Shown: piece by piece, positions 35,235-45,087 of the stretch
Numbering within the stretch: the first letter of the stretch is position 1
Layout of the letters: each line of letters begins with the position of its first letter
Source: Sulfitobacter indolifex
Lineage (GTDB): Bacteria > Pseudomonadota > Alphaproteobacteria > Rhodobacterales > Rhodobacteraceae
Direction: 5' to 3'
Assembly (NCBI RefSeq): GCF_022788655.1
Contig: NZ_CP084951.1
Span: forward strand, 2,976,001-3,040,000
Length of the DNA: 64,000 nt
The notes under the pieces: generated by a model
What the model saw: the letters and a program-made list of their open reading frames with translations, nothing else
Databases searched by the model: none
What the model was told of the DNA's origin: nothing
Program-made: the position numbers and the translations under genes

Positions 35235-36044
35235 ATGGCGCATATCATCGTCGTCGGTAACGAAAAGGGCGGCGCGGGAAAATCGACCGTTTCCATGCAT
35301 GTGGCAACGGCTTTGGCGCGTCTAGGGCATAAGGTCAGCGGCTTGGACCTTGACCTGCGGCAACGGACTTTTGGCCGCTATATTGAGAACCGCCGCGATT
35401 TCATACGCGAGGCTGGCCTGACACTGGCGAGCCCCACTTTGTGTGAGCTACCAGACGTCGAGGCCAGCACCCTGCGCCCCGGTGAGAACATGTATGATCA
35501 CCGTCTCAGTGCCGCCGTGGCCGAGCTGGAGCCCGACAATGATTTCATTTTGATCGACTGCCCCGGCTCGCACACCCGGTTGAGCCAAGTTGCCCATTCG
35601 CTGGCGGATACGCTGATCACGCCGTTGAACGACAGTTTCATCGATTTTGACCTTTTGGCCCATATCGACGCCAACGGTGAAAAGATCACCGGGCCGTCCG
35701 TCTATTCCGAAATGGTCTGGAACGCCCGGCAATTGCGGGCGCAGGCCGGGCTTTCGGCGATTGACTGGGTCGTGGTGCGCAACCGTTTGGGTGCGCAGCG
35801 GATGGTCAATAAGGAAAAGATGGAACGCGCGATTGGCAACCTTAGCAAGCGGATCGGCTTTCGCACCGCACCGGGATTTAATGAGCGGGTGATCTTTCGC
35901 GAGCTGTTCCCGCGCGGTCTGACGCTGCTTGACCTCAAGGATATCGGGGTGAAGCAATTGAACATCTCAAACATCGCCGCGCGGCAAGAGCTTCGCGATC
36001 TGATTAAGGCGCTGGAACTGCCGGGCGTGACTGCCGACTTTTAA
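35235..36044 (+). CDS. mipZ: Division-plane positioning ATPase MipZ
   Basis: A 269-residue ParA-superfamily ATPase. The deviant Walker A GNEKGGAGKSTVSMH lies at residues 8-22, DLDLRQRTFGRYIENR binds nucleotide, and FILIDCPGSHTRLSQVAHSLADTLITPLNDSFIDFD is the Walker B and switch region characteristic of MipZ. In Caulobacter MipZ binds ParB at the origin and inhibits FtsZ at the poles, which centres division. The start at 35235 follows AAGGGACAGCAG. No FtsZ or ParB gene is in the window. Confidence 0.9.
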   Translation: MAHIIVVGNEKGGAGKSTVSMHVATALARLGHKVSGLDLDLRQRTFGRYIENRRDFIREAGLTLASPTLCELPDVEASTLRPGENMYDHRLSAAVAELEPDNDFILIDCPGSHTRLSQVAHSLADTLITPLNDSFIDFDLLAHIDANGEKITGPSVYSEMVWNARQLRAQAGLSAIDWVVVRNRLGAQRMVNKEKMERAIGNLSKRIGFRTAPGFNERVIFRELFPRGLTLLDLKDIGVKQLNISNIAARQELRDLIKALELPGVTADF

Positions 36045-36046
36045 AG

Positions 36047-36931
36047 TTAGTGGTGGGGCAGCGGCGCCACCACGCGGCGGCGGCGAGCGAGGGCGAAGAG
36101 GTTCGATAAGAACAGCGCCCCCAGCACAATCGCCCCGCCGATCAGCGCATAGATGCCCGGGTCTTCGCCCAGCACGGCCCAGACAAGCAGCGGTGCAAGC
36201 ACGGATTCCAAAAGCACCAGCAGGCCCACTTCGGCGCTTGAAATATAGCGCGGCCCAAGGGCGATCAGCCCTGCGCTGGCCGCCATAAAGACGGCATAGA
36301 GCAGCATTTGTGGCAACTCTGAGCCGGGCATCTGCAAGGGTTGCGCCACGGGAAGCAGCACCAGCCCCGCCAGCAGATAAGCCAGCGCAACCGCCGGCAC
36401 CATGGACACCGCCCGCGCGTGCCGCGCCGCTGTCAGTGCGCCTGCGAAAATGGCTGAGATTGCCAGCGCCAAGAGATCGCCCGCGCGCGAGGCATTCTCG
36501 GTCTCGCCTGACCCGAATGCAATTACTGCCAGCCCCGCCAGCACTGCGGCAATGGTCAGGAACATGCGGCGGCTGATCGGCTCACCCAGAAAGACCCGGC
36601 TATAGATCGCGGCAAAGACTGGGAGCGAGGCGAGGATGAATACGACATTCGCCACCGACGTCAGCCGCACCGCCAGCACAAAACCCACCCCGGCACAGGC
36701 AACGCCACCGACATAGATCGCGCTGGCCCATCCGGCCCGGTGCAGAGCGCGAAACGGTGCGGTGCCCTGCGCCACAAGCACGCCTGTGCCAATCGCCACC
36801 CCCACCAATGTCACCTTCCAAAACGCCAGCGTCAGCATCGGCGCGTCGATAACCCGCACGAAAAGCGCTTCGGGAACGATGCACATCACCCCGAGAAAGG
36901 TGAGCAAGAGGCCTTTGGTTTGATCAGTCAT
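36047..36931 (-). CDS. EamA/DMT-family transporter
   Basis: A 294-residue membrane protein with ten hydrophobic segments in two EamA repeats. The N-terminus LLLTFLGVMCIVPEALFVRVIDAPMLTLAFWK and YISSAEVGLLVLLESVLAPLLVWAVLGE are typical of metabolite exporters. The start overlaps the marR stop by four bases, so the exporter is coupled to and probably regulated by that repressor. The substrate is unknown; an aromatic compound is possible given the neighbouring homogentisate operon. Confidence 0.88.
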   Translation of the reverse strand: MTDQTKGLLLTFLGVMCIVPEALFVRVIDAPMLTLAFWKVTLVGVAIGTGVLVAQGTAPFRALHRAGWASAIYVGGVACAGVGFVLAVRLTSVANVVFILASLPVFAAIYSRVFLGEPISRRMFLTIAAVLAGLAVIAFGSGETENASRAGDLLALAISAIFAGALTAARHARAVSMVPAVALAYLLAGLVLLPVAQPLQMPGSELPQMLLYAVFMAASAGLIALGPRYISSAEVGLLVLLESVLAPLLVWAVLGEDPGIYALIGGAIVLGALFLSNLFALARRRRVVAPLPHH

Positions 36932-37407
36932 GCGCCATCGGTGGCGCTTCCCGCCGCTTTAGTAAAGCCCCCCGGGCCTGCTTCTGACAGCTTGCGCAGC
37001 GCCCGCCGCAGAACCTCGGCCTCGGCGGGATCAAGTGCATCCATCAATGCCGCATCATAGCGCCGTGCGACGGCGCGCAGATCGTCATAGGCCGTTTGGC
37101 CTTGCCGGGTCAGAGACAGATACTCAACCCGGCGGTCATCCTCGTTGCGGGTGCGGTCAACAAAGCGGCGCTCAGTCAAACGGTGCACGGCGCGGCTGAT
37201 CTTGGTTTTATGCATCCGCGCGCGCTGGCCGATGTCGCTCGCCGTGAGGCGGCCATAGAGGCCAAGATGAAACAACACCCGCCACTCTGTGCGCAGCATG
37301 CCGTAGCGATCCTTATAGATCTGCTGAAACTCCAGCGAGGACGCCTCTGCCGCTTGGTTCAGAAGATAGGGCAGGAATTGCTGCAATTGAAATTCGTCAG
37401 TTTCCAT
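36928..37407 (-). CDS. MarR-family transcriptional regulator
   Basis: A 159-residue MarR-type repressor with winged [66 protein letters not shown] is the core. The start at 37407 gives [11 protein letters not shown]; upstream in-frame ATGs extend into the hmgA promoter. It is divergent from the homogentisate operon (66-base gap) and coupled to an exporter, so it is a likely HmgR-like controller responding to homogentisate or a related aromatic. The inverted repeat at 37422 is a candidate site. Confidence 0.88.
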   Translation of the reverse strand: METDEFQLQQFLPYLLNQAAEASSLEFQQIYKDRYGMLRTEWRVLFHLGLYGRLTASDIGQRARMHKTKISRAVHRLTERRFVDRTRNEDDRRVEYLSLTRQGQTAYDDLRAVARRYDAALMDALDPAEAEVLRRALRKLSEAGPGGFTKAAGSATDGA

Positions 37408-37421
37408 ATCAGGCCGCTTGT

Positions 37422-37439
37422 TAGTTACAAATACAACTA
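37422..37439 (+). promoter_or_regulatory. Candidate MarR operator between marR and hmgA
   Basis: An inverted repeat TAGTT-n8-AACTA within an A+T-rich island. It lies 15 bases from the marR start and 34 bases from the hmgA start, so binding would control both directions. A second palindrome, GTTGCAAC, follows at 37445-37452. This is an eye-only assignment. Confidence 0.4.
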
Positions 37440-37473
37440 TTACAGTTGCAACAGATTCTGCAAGGGGGCACAG

Positions 37474-38835
37474 ATGACCGACCATTCAAAGCCATCGACG
37501 ATGACAACCGCGGCCACCACCTCGGGCACGCATCCGGGCTACATGCCCGGTTTCGGCAATGATTTTGAGACAGAGGCCCTGCCCGGCGCGTTGCCGCAAG
37601 GCATGAACTCCCCGCAGAAATGCAACTACGGCCTCTACGGCGAACAGCTTTCCGGCACCGCCTTTACCGCGCCGTCCCATCAGAACGAGCGGACATGGTG
37701 CTACCGCATCCGCCCGTCGGTCAAACATTCGTCGCGGTATGAGCGGATCGACCTGCCCTATTGGAAATCCGCCCCGCATGTGCCGCAGGATGTGACCAGC
37801 CTTGGCCAATACCGCTGGGATCCCGTGCCCCATTCCGATGTGCCGCTGACCTGGCTGACCGGCATGCGCACCATGACGACGGCGGGCGATGTGAACACCC
37901 AAGTTGGCATGGCAAGTCACGTCTATCTGGTCACCGACAGCATGGTTGATAGCTATTTTTACTCCGCCGACAGCGAGCTATTGATCGTTCCGCAGGAAGG
38001 CACCCTGCGGTTTTGCACCGAGCTCGGCGTGATGGACATCGCCCCGCAAGAGATTGCCATCATTCCGCGCGGGTTGGTCTACCGTGTCGAAGTGCTCGAC
38101 GGTCCGGCGCGGGGGTTTGTGTGTGAGAATTACGGCCAGAAGTTCCACCTGCCCTCGCGTGGCCCGATTGGCGCAAACTGCATGGCCAATCGGCGCGACT
38201 TCAAAACTCCCGTGGCGGCCTTTGAGGACCGCGAAGCGCCCTCGACGGTGACGATCAAATGGTGTGGCCAGTTCCATGAAACCAAGATTGGGCATTCGCC
38301 GCTCGACGTGGTGGCATGGCATGGCAATTACGCCCCGGTGAAATACGACCTGAACACCTATTGCCCCGTCGGCGCGGTGCTCTTTGACCATCCCGACCCA
38401 TCGATCTTTACCGTCCTAACTGCCCCTTCGGGCGTCGAAGGCACTGCCAACATCGACTTCGTACTGTTCCGCGACCGCTGGATGGTGGCCGAGGATACCT
38501 TCCGCCCGCCGTGGTATCATAAAAACATCATGTCTGAGCTGATGGGCAATATTCACGGCCAGTATGACGCCAAGCCCAAGGGTTTTGTTCCTGGCGGGAT
38601 GAGTTTGCACAACATGATGCTGCCGCATGGGCCTGACCGAAATGCCTTTGAGGGCGCGTCTAACGCTGAGCTTGCACCGCATAAGCTCGACAATACGATG
38701 TCGTTCATGTTCGAGACCCGCTTTCCGCAGCATCTGACCGAATTTGCTGCCAAAGAAGCGCCTTTGCAGGATAACTACATCGACTGCTGGGAAAGCTTGG
38801 AAAAGAAATTCGATGGCACACCGGGCAAGAAGTAA
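37474..38835 (+). CDS. hmgA: Homogentisate 1,2-dioxygenase
   Basis: A 453-residue iron enzyme that opens the ring of homogentisate to maleylacetoacetate in tyrosine and phenylalanine breakdown. [18 protein letters not shown] and [15 protein letters not shown] are the N-terminal signature; [18 protein letters not shown]-type ([21 protein letters not shown]) with Fe ligands, [15 protein letters not shown] and the C-terminal FMFETRFP complete it. The start at 37474 follows AAGGGGG. It is the first gene of an operon with fahA and four others, divergent from a MarR regulator. Confidence 0.96.
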   Translation: MTDHSKPSTMTTAATTSGTHPGYMPGFGNDFETEALPGALPQGMNSPQKCNYGLYGEQLSGTAFTAPSHQNERTWCYRIRPSVKHSSRYERIDLPYWKSAPHVPQDVTSLGQYRWDPVPHSDVPLTWLTGMRTMTTAGDVNTQVGMASHVYLVTDSMVDSYFYSADSELLIVPQEGTLRFCTELGVMDIAPQEIAIIPRGLVYRVEVLDGPARGFVCENYGQKFHLPSRGPIGANCMANRRDFKTPVAAFEDREAPSTVTIKWCGQFHETKIGHSPLDVVAWHGNYAPVKYDLNTYCPVGAVLFDHPDPSIFTVLTAPSGVEGTANIDFVLFRDRWMVAEDTFRPPWYHKNIMSELMGNIHGQYDAKPKGFVPGGMSLHNMMLPHGPDRNAFEGASNAELAPHKLDNTMSFMFETRFPQHLTEFAAKEAPLQDNYIDCWESLEKKFDGTPGKK

Positions 38836-38862
38836 GCCCGCCTGCCCCTTGAAAGGACCGAC

Positions 38863-40116
38863 ATGACCCTGATGACCTCTTGGGTGGAAAGCGCTAACAG
38901 CGCTGATACCGATTTCCCTCTCAACAACCTGCCTTACGGCGTTTTTACGACAAATCGGCTGGAGGCGCGCTGCGGTGTGGCGATTGGGGATCAGATCCTC
39001 GACATGGCCGCTTTGGAGGAAGAGGGCCTTATCACCCTCGCCGAAGAGCCGGTGTTTGACGTGCCCTATTGGAACGACGTGATGGACCTTGGCCCAGCGG
39101 CATGGGCATCTTTACGTGCGCGGCTGATTGAACTGCTCAGCGCCGATGCCGCTGATCAGGCCACCGTCGCGCCGCATCTGGTGCCGATGGCCGATGCCCG
39201 TCTGCACATGCCCATGATGGTCTCGGAATACACCGATTTCTACGCGGGCAAGCACCACGCGACCAATGTCGGCACGATGTTTCGCGGGGCCGAGAATGCC
39301 CTGCCGCCGAATTGGCTGCACATTCCGATTGGGTACAATGGCCGCGCCTCGACCGTCGTCGTCTCGGGCACTGCGATCACGCGGCCCAATGGCCAGCTAA
39401 AAGCGCCCGACGCCGATACCCCGCATTTTGGCCCCTGCCAGAAGCTCGATATTGAACTGGAAATGGGCGCGATCGTCGGCACCTCGACCGAGATGGGCCA
39501 GCCGATCAGCATCGAAGAAGCGGACGAGATGATCTTTGGTTATGTGCTGCTGAACGACTGGTCGGCGCGGGACATTCAAGCATGGGAATACCAACCGCTC
39601 GGCCCGTTTCAGGCCAAAGCCTTCGCCACGTCGATCTCCCCATGGATCGTGAGCCGTGACGCGCTTGAGCCGTTCCGCACCTCCACGCCAGAGCGCGAGA
39701 AGGACCTGCTGCCCTACCTGCGCGAAGAGAAGCCGGGCCTCTATGACATCGACCTGTCGGTGCTGATCCAGCCCGACGGCGGCGAGGCCGAGGAAATCGC
39801 CCGCACCAACTACCGCGAGATGTACTACTCCGCCGCCCAGCAACTGACGCATCATGCCTCTTCGGGCTGTGCGATGAACGCGGGCGATTTGCTAGGCTCC
39901 GGCACGATCTCCGGCCCTGAGAAATCGCAACGCGGATCGCTGCTGGAACTGTCGTGGGGTGGCAAAGAGCCTATCACCCTGAAGGACGGCAGCAGCCGCA
40001 GCTTTGTCGAAGACGGCGACACGCTGACCCTCACCGGTCACGCGCAAGGCAACGGCTATCGCGTCGGTTTCGGCAGCTGCACCGGCAAAATCCGCCCGGC
40101 AATCGACTTTTCCTGA
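38863..40116 (+). CDS. fahA: Fumarylacetoacetase
   Basis: A 417-residue FAH, which splits fumarylacetoacetate to fumarate and acetoacetate, the last step of the homogentisate route. The N-terminal barrel is at about 1-115, with LNNLPYGVFTT at its start. In the catalytic domain DFYAGKHHATNVG, the ELEMGAIVG metal block, LLNDWSARDIQAWEYQPLGPFQAKAFATSISPW and GDLLGSGTISGP are conserved. It lies 27 bases after hmgA. The isomerase between the two steps is not obvious in this operon. Confidence 0.96.
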   Translation: MTLMTSWVESANSADTDFPLNNLPYGVFTTNRLEARCGVAIGDQILDMAALEEEGLITLAEEPVFDVPYWNDVMDLGPAAWASLRARLIELLSADAADQATVAPHLVPMADARLHMPMMVSEYTDFYAGKHHATNVGTMFRGAENALPPNWLHIPIGYNGRASTVVVSGTAITRPNGQLKAPDADTPHFGPCQKLDIELEMGAIVGTSTEMGQPISIEEADEMIFGYVLLNDWSARDIQAWEYQPLGPFQAKAFATSISPWIVSRDALEPFRTSTPEREKDLLPYLREEKPGLYDIDLSVLIQPDGGEAEEIARTNYREMYYSAAQQLTHHASSGCAMNAGDLLGSGTISGPEKSQRGSLLELSWGGKEPITLKDGSSRSFVEDGDTLTLTGHAQGNGYRVGFGSCTGKIRPAIDFS

Positions 40117-40167
40117 ACACATGAACGCGCCCTGACCGCCAGGCAAACCAAGACAGAAGGACATCAC

Positions 40168-41118
40168 ATGGCCAAGCAATTCGCATCCCAAGGGGACATG
40201 ACCGAAAAGGAAATCTCTTTCACCGAGGTCGGAGAAGGTCTCTATGCCTTCACCGCCGAGGGCGATCCGAACTCTGGCGTCATCATCGGCGACGACAGCG
40301 TAATGATCATCGAGGCGCAGGCGACCCCGCGTCTGGCGAACAAGGTCATCGAATGCGTCCGCTCGGTTACCGACAAGCCGATCAGCCATGTGGTGCTGAC
40401 CCACTACCACGCGGTGCGCGTGTTGGGGGCATCGGCCTTTGGCGCGCAGCAAATCATCATGTCCGAGAAGGCCCGCGCCATGGTTGCTGAGCGCGGCCAA
40501 GAAGATTGGGACAGCGAGTTCGAGCGTTTCCCGCGTCTGTTTGAAGGCCATGAAAGCATCCCCGGCCTGACATATCCCACCACCACCTTTAACGGGCGGA
40601 TGAGCGTCTATCTCGGCAAACGCCGGGTCGACATCATGCAGCTTGGCCGCGCCCATACGGCGGGTGATGCGGTGATCTATGTGCCCGATCAAAACGTCAT
40701 GTTCACCGGCGACATCGTCGAATACCACTCTGCCTGCTATTGCGGCGATGGGCATTTCCACGACTGGCCCGGCACGCTGGAACGCATCCGCGCCTTTGAC
40801 CTAGACGCAATTGCACCGGGCCGAGGCGACGCGCTGATTGGCCGCGATATGGTCAACGCCGCGATTGACAGCACCGCAGACTTCGTCCGCTCCACGTACC
40901 GCCCGGCAGCACGCGTGGCTCTGCGCGGCGGCACGTTGAAAGAGGCATGGGACGCTGTGCGCGCCGAATGTGACCCCAAGTTCGGCGACTATGCGATCTA
41001 TGAGCACTGCCTGCCCTTCAACGTCGCCCGCGCCTATGACGAAGCGCTCGACATCGACACCCCGCGCATCTGGACCGCCGCCCGCGACAAGGAGATGTGG
41101 GAGGCGCTGTCGGAATGA
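40168..41118 (+). CDS. Metallo-beta-lactamase-fold protein with degenerate metal site
   Basis: A 316-residue MBL-fold protein. The core is recognisable: GVIIGDDSVMIIEAQAT, then a motif position reading THYHAVR (residues 78-84) where HxHxDH is expected; GRAHTAGDAVIYV (His163) and FTGDIVEYHSACYCGDGHF (Asp182) supply the other ligands. The Asp-His pair is replaced by Val-Arg, so the second metal site is probably lost or altered. It lies 51 bases after fahA in the homogentisate operon. Function is unknown; a hydrolase or oxidase role in aromatic metabolism is inferred from position. Confidence 0.8.
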   Translation: MAKQFASQGDMTEKEISFTEVGEGLYAFTAEGDPNSGVIIGDDSVMIIEAQATPRLANKVIECVRSVTDKPISHVVLTHYHAVRVLGASAFGAQQIIMSEKARAMVAERGQEDWDSEFERFPRLFEGHESIPGLTYPTTTFNGRMSVYLGKRRVDIMQLGRAHTAGDAVIYVPDQNVMFTGDIVEYHSACYCGDGHFHDWPGTLERIRAFDLDAIAPGRGDALIGRDMVNAAIDSTADFVRSTYRPAARVALRGGTLKEAWDAVRAECDPKFGDYAIYEHCLPFNVARAYDEALDIDTPRIWTAARDKEMWEALSE

Positions 41119-41297
41119 GTACGCGCTGGTTACATCTAAAACTCGCAGGTACCAAGGCCGCCGTCGTGCTGCGCGATGAAGGGCGGTCTTGGCTGCATTG
41201 GCTGCGCTCGTCTGACCATCACCGAGCACGGTGGAGGTTGGTCTGGGCTTCACTGATCCTGCTGGCGGTGATTGCCGCCCGGACGCTCGTGACCTAA
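41115..41297 (+). CDS. 60-residue membrane-anchored small protein
   Basis: A short basic protein starting MSTRWLHLKLAG, with charged middle (RDEGRSWLHWLRSSDHHRARW) and one C-terminal hydrophobic segment (LVWASLILLAVIAARTLV, about residues 43-59), a tail-anchored layout. ATGA overlap with the MBL gene and 16-base spacing to the hydroxylase gene support it as real. Function is unknown. Confidence 0.6.
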   Translation: MSTRWLHLKLAGTKAAVVLRDEGRSWLHWLRSSDHHRARWRLVWASLILLAVIAARTLVT

Positions 41298-41313
41298 CAG
41301 CAAAGGAGCTGCC

Positions 41314-42921
41314 ATGGCCTATGCCTACACCCCTTTCCCCTACAGCCCCCCGCCCGGCCTGACCGCGCCCGAGCCGCGGCATCCGGTGGTGATTGTCGGC
41401 GCTGGCCCCATCGGCCTGTCGATGGCGGTGGACCTGGCCCTGCGCGGCGTGAAATCTGTGGTGCTCGACGACAACAACGTCGTCTCCCTCGGCTCTCGGG
41501 CGATCTGTTGGGCGAAACGGACGTTGGAGATTTTCGACCGTCTGGGCATTGGTGAGCGGATGCTGGAAAAAGGCGTGACGTGGAAAGTGGGCCGCCAGTT
41601 TCACGGCGACCGAGAGGTGTACAACTTCGACCTTCTGCCAGAGCCGGGGCATAAATACCCGGCCTTTGTGAACCTCCAGCAATACTATGTCGAAGAGTAT
41701 CTTGTGGAACGCGCGCAGGATTTCCCCGATCTGATCGACCTGCGGTTTCTCAACAAGGTCACCGATCACAAGGGCCACACCGATCACGTCGAACTGACGG
41801 TTGAAACGCCGGACGGGCCATATACGCTGGAAACCGACTGGTACATCGCCTGCGATGGCGCAGGCTCCGCCACCCGCAAACGCATGAACCTGCCCTTTGA
41901 GGGGCAAACCTTCGACGAACACTTCCTGATCGCCGATGTGGAGATGGAAACCTCTCCCTTCGGCGATCATGACACGCCCGAGCGCTGGTTTTGGTTCGCC
42001 CCACCTTTTCACAACGGCCAATCCGCCCTGCTGCACAAACAACCTGACAATATCTACCGCATTGATCTGCAACTGGGGCCAGAGACCGATCCAAAGGCTG
42101 AGGCGACCGAAGAGAAGGTCGTGCCGCGCCTTAAGCAGATGCTGGGCGATGCGCCTTTCCGGCTGGACTGGATGAGCGTCTACAAATTCCGCTGCGCACG
42201 GTTGGTGAAGTTCGTGCATGACCGCGTGGTCTTTGTTGGCGACAGCGCGCATGTGGTCAGCCCCTTTGGCGCCCGCGGCGGCAATGGCGGGGTGCAGGAT
42301 GTCGATAACCTCGGGTGGAAGCTTGCCGCCGTGGTTCATGGCGATGCGCGACCCAGCCTGATTGAGACCTATGACATCGAGCGCGGCCATGGCGCGGATG
42401 AGAACATGCGCAACTCGGCCCGTGCGACGAACTTCATGACGCCAAAATCACCCATCGAAGCGCTGTTTCGCGATCAGGTGCTGACCCTTGCCTCAGAACA
42501 TCCCTTTGCGCGCAAGCTGATCAATTCAGGCCGCCTGTCGCAACCCTGCTCTCTGGCGCACAGCCCGCTGCAAACCGCTGGCGACGCGCCGCTACGCCCC
42601 GGCAGCGCCCTGATCGACGCGCCGCTGATTGGGGCGCGGGGCGAAAGCTGGCTGCTGCGCGAAGTGCAGGGACAGTTCACCCTGCTGGCAGTCGGAGAGA
42701 TTGCGGCCCCCGAAGTTCCCGGCCTTGACCGCATCGGCGTCGGCCAATCGCATGACCGCTATCGCTGCTTTAACGATCACCAAGGCCACGCGCAGCGACG
42801 CTATGGCAGCGGGTTTCTCTATCTGCTGCGCCCCGATGGCCATGTCTGTGCCGTCTTTAACCAGCCCGACAGCGCCGCAATCGCCCGTGCCTTTGACCGC
42901 GCAAAAGGAGCCGCCGCATGA
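41314..42921 (+). CDS. FAD-dependent aromatic hydroxylase (MhpA-like)
   Basis: A 535-residue class A flavoprotein monooxygenase. VIVGAGPIGLSMAVDLALRG is the FAD GxGxxG motif; CDGAGSATRKRMNL the DG motif; FVGDSAHVVSPFGARGGNGGVQDVDNLGWKLA the GD motif. The C-terminal region (after about 400) forms the thioredoxin-like domain of the PHBH/MhpA group. It likely hydroxylates a phenolic acid; the substrate is not determinable, although its place in the homogentisate operon suggests a tyrosine-derived compound. Start at 41314 follows AAAGGAG. Its stop overlaps the DUF2783 gene. Confidence 0.9.
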   Translation: MAYAYTPFPYSPPPGLTAPEPRHPVVIVGAGPIGLSMAVDLALRGVKSVVLDDNNVVSLGSRAICWAKRTLEIFDRLGIGERMLEKGVTWKVGRQFHGDREVYNFDLLPEPGHKYPAFVNLQQYYVEEYLVERAQDFPDLIDLRFLNKVTDHKGHTDHVELTVETPDGPYTLETDWYIACDGAGSATRKRMNLPFEGQTFDEHFLIADVEMETSPFGDHDTPERWFWFAPPFHNGQSALLHKQPDNIYRIDLQLGPETDPKAEATEEKVVPRLKQMLGDAPFRLDWMSVYKFRCARLVKFVHDRVVFVGDSAHVVSPFGARGGNGGVQDVDNLGWKLAAVVHGDARPSLIETYDIERGHGADENMRNSARATNFMTPKSPIEALFRDQVLTLASEHPFARKLINSGRLSQPCSLAHSPLQTAGDAPLRPGSALIDAPLIGARGESWLLREVQGQFTLLAVGEIAAPEVPGLDRIGVGQSHDRYRCFNDHQGHAQRRYGSGFLYLLRPDGHVCAVFNQPDSAAIARAFDRAKGAAA

Positions 42922-43106
42922 TCCTTGATGACAATCTCGGGCCCGAGGGCGATTGCGTTTATGCAGCCTTAATGGCCGCGCACGAAGGGCTGAGCGAAGC
43001 CGAAAGCCATTCCCTGAATGCACGATTGGTTCTGATGCTGGCAAATGAGGTCGGCGATCCCGCACGGCTTGAGGCGCTTTTCAAAGCAGCGCGCAGCTTG
43101 GCGTGA
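42918..43106 (+). CDS. DUF2783-type small protein
   Basis: A 62-residue soluble, acidic, helical protein (MILDDNLGPEGDCVYAALM...). It matches my memory of the DUF2783 family, often found next to FAD-dependent aromatic hydroxylases. The ATGA overlap with the hydroxylase gene shows translational coupling; it may be an accessory or stabilising partner. It ends the operon. Confidence 0.7.
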   Translation: MILDDNLGPEGDCVYAALMAAHEGLSEAESHSLNARLVLMLANEVGDPARLEALFKAARSLA

Positions 43107-43341
43107 GCCACTCGTCTGCTCAATATTTTCCATAAAAATCCCGCTTGTCGGGCCGACATCCTGCGCTAGCTTTCTGTTCAACTTCCGGCGACAGACTTGA
43201 CGCAACACGTCTGATCGGCAGACTAACACCCCGCGCCCATCTCAAGAGGCGCAAGAAACGCAGGTCAACTGCATCACCTGGCCCGACCAAAACTCGGGAT
43301 TTGCGGCGCCCCCGGCCACCGCGCCAACAGAGAGGAAAATC

Positions 43342-45021
43342 ATGAAATTTTTGACACGCACCGGAAAACCGCTGCCGCAATCCGTGCTAAATTCAGCCGA
43401 GAACGCCAAGAAAGATCCCGTCAATAGGCGCGAATTTCTGGCGATTGCCAGCGCCTTCGGGGCCACGTCTGCCACGGCCTACGCGATGCTTGGCATGGCT
43501 GCGCCTGCGCGCGCTGCGGCCCATGCCAACCTCAAGGAAGGCGGCACTGTGCGGATGCAGATGGAGGTGCGTGCTCTGAAAGACCCGCGAACCTACGACT
43601 GGTCGCAGATCGCGAACTTCAGCCGCGGCTGGCTGGAATATCTCGCGATTTGGGAAAATGACGGCACCTTCACCCCCGGCCTGCTGGAAAGCTGGGAAAT
43701 CAATGATGACGCCACCGAATACACGTTGAACGTCCGCAAGGGCGTAAAGTGGAACGACGGCAGCGATTTCACCGCTCAAGACGTGGCGCGCAACATCGAA
43801 GGCTGGTGCGACAAGTCGCTCGAAGGCAACTCCATGGCGGGCCGTTTCGCCACGCTGGTCGACGAAGAGACCGGCAAAGCCATCGAAGGCGCAATCGAGG
43901 TGGTCGATGACCACACGGTTAAGCTGAAGCTGCCCAAATCCGACATCACGCTGATCCCCGGCATGGCAGACTATCCCGCCGCGATCACGCCCGAGGGTTT
44001 TGACCCCGACACCATGTTGGAAAACCCCAAGGGCACCGGCCCCTACCTGCCCGAGTCGCTCGAAGTGGGCGTGAAAAGCGTGCTAGTGAAGAACCCCGAT
44101 CACACTTGGTGGGGCACAGAAGTCTTCGGTGGGCCTTACATCGACCGTCTGGAATATATCGACTACGGCACCGATCCATCCGCATGGATTGCCGCAGCCG
44201 AAGCCGAAGAGGTTGACGCGTTCTATTCCATGGAAGGCGAATATATCGACGTGATGAGCACGCTCGACGGCTGGAACGAGAACGAGATCGCTTCTGCGGC
44301 GACGATCGTGATCCGCCCCAACCAATTGGCCGAAGTGGACGGCAAGAAGCCCTATGAAGACAAGCGCGTGCGCAACGCGCTGCAACTCGCGGTCGATAAC
44401 GCCGTTCTGCTGGAACTGGGCTATGCCGGGCGTGGGATCGTGGCCGAAAACCACCATGTTGGCCCAATGCACCCCGAATACGCGGAAATTGAGCCACCCA
44501 AGACCGACCCCGAAGCCGCCCGCGCGCTGATGGAAGAAGCCGGCATGGCCGATTATGAGCATGAGCTCTTTTCGATCGATGATGCATGGCGCAAAGACAC
44601 GACCGATGCCGTCGCGGCCCAGCTGCGCGACGCGGGCATCAAGGTAAAGCGGACCATCCTGCCCGGTTCGACCTTCTGGAACGATTGGGTGAAATACCCC
44701 TTCTCCTCCACCAACTGGAACGCGCGGCCTTTGGGCGTTCAAATCTGGGCGCTGGCCTACCGTTCGGGTGAGGCATGGAACGAGTTTGGCTATGCCAACC
44801 CAGAGTTCGACGCGCTGCTTTCTGAGGCGCTGGCCACCGCTGATGTCGACGCACGGCGTGAGATCATGGCGCGGGGTGAGAAGATGCTGCAAGACGATGG
44901 CGTTACAATCCAGCCCTACTGGCGCTCGCTTTACAACCACACCCGCGAAGGGCTGGTTGGCGCAGGTCACCACATCGGGTTTGAATATCACCCGGCGCGG
45001 ATGGCTTGGGCAGAAGAGTGA
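43342..45021 (+). CDS. ABC transporter solute-binding protein, peptide family 5
   Basis: A 559-residue family-5 solute-binding protein (DppA/OppA type). A long N-terminal region contains a twin-arginine signal ([23 protein letters not shown], about residues 28-50) with cleavage near ARAAA, so export by Tat is likely. Typical motifs are [35 protein letters not shown] and KGTGPYLPE. The N-terminal extension before RR is about 28 residues. No permease or ATPase genes are adjacent, so it is an orphan or works with a transporter elsewhere. A terminator follows. Confidence 0.9.
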   Translation: MKFLTRTGKPLPQSVLNSAENAKKDPVNRREFLAIASAFGATSATAYAMLGMAAPARAAAHANLKEGGTVRMQMEVRALKDPRTYDWSQIANFSRGWLEYLAIWENDGTFTPGLLESWEINDDATEYTLNVRKGVKWNDGSDFTAQDVARNIEGWCDKSLEGNSMAGRFATLVDEETGKAIEGAIEVVDDHTVKLKLPKSDITLIPGMADYPAAITPEGFDPDTMLENPKGTGPYLPESLEVGVKSVLVKNPDHTWWGTEVFGGPYIDRLEYIDYGTDPSAWIAAAEAEEVDAFYSMEGEYIDVMSTLDGWNENEIASAATIVIRPNQLAEVDGKKPYEDKRVRNALQLAVDNAVLLELGYAGRGIVAENHHVGPMHPEYAEIEPPKTDPEAARALMEEAGMADYEHELFSIDDAWRKDTTDAVAAQLRDAGIKVKRTILPGSTFWNDWVKYPFSSTNWNARPLGVQIWALAYRSGEAWNEFGYANPEFDALLSEALATADVDARREIMARGEKMLQDDGVTIQPYWRSLYNHTREGLVGAGHHIGFEYHPARMAWAEE

Positions 45022-45042
45022 TCATCCGCTAAATAGAAATAC

Positions 45043-45070
45043 AAAGGGCCGCAGCGATGCGGCCCTTTTT
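45043..45070 (+). terminator. Bidirectional terminator after the solute-binding protein gene
   Basis: AAAGGGCCGCA pairs with TGCGGCCCTTT around GCGA, followed by a T run. It lies 21 bases after the gene stop and can also end the convergent amidase operon. Confidence 0.85.
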
Positions 45071-45087
45071 CTTTGTGAAGCGTAGCC

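Noticed and set aside
40801..42390. Reverse frame of 529 codons opposite the MBL and hydroxylase genes
   Set aside because: Its length is impressive, but the forward frames carry intact family motifs and translational overlaps.
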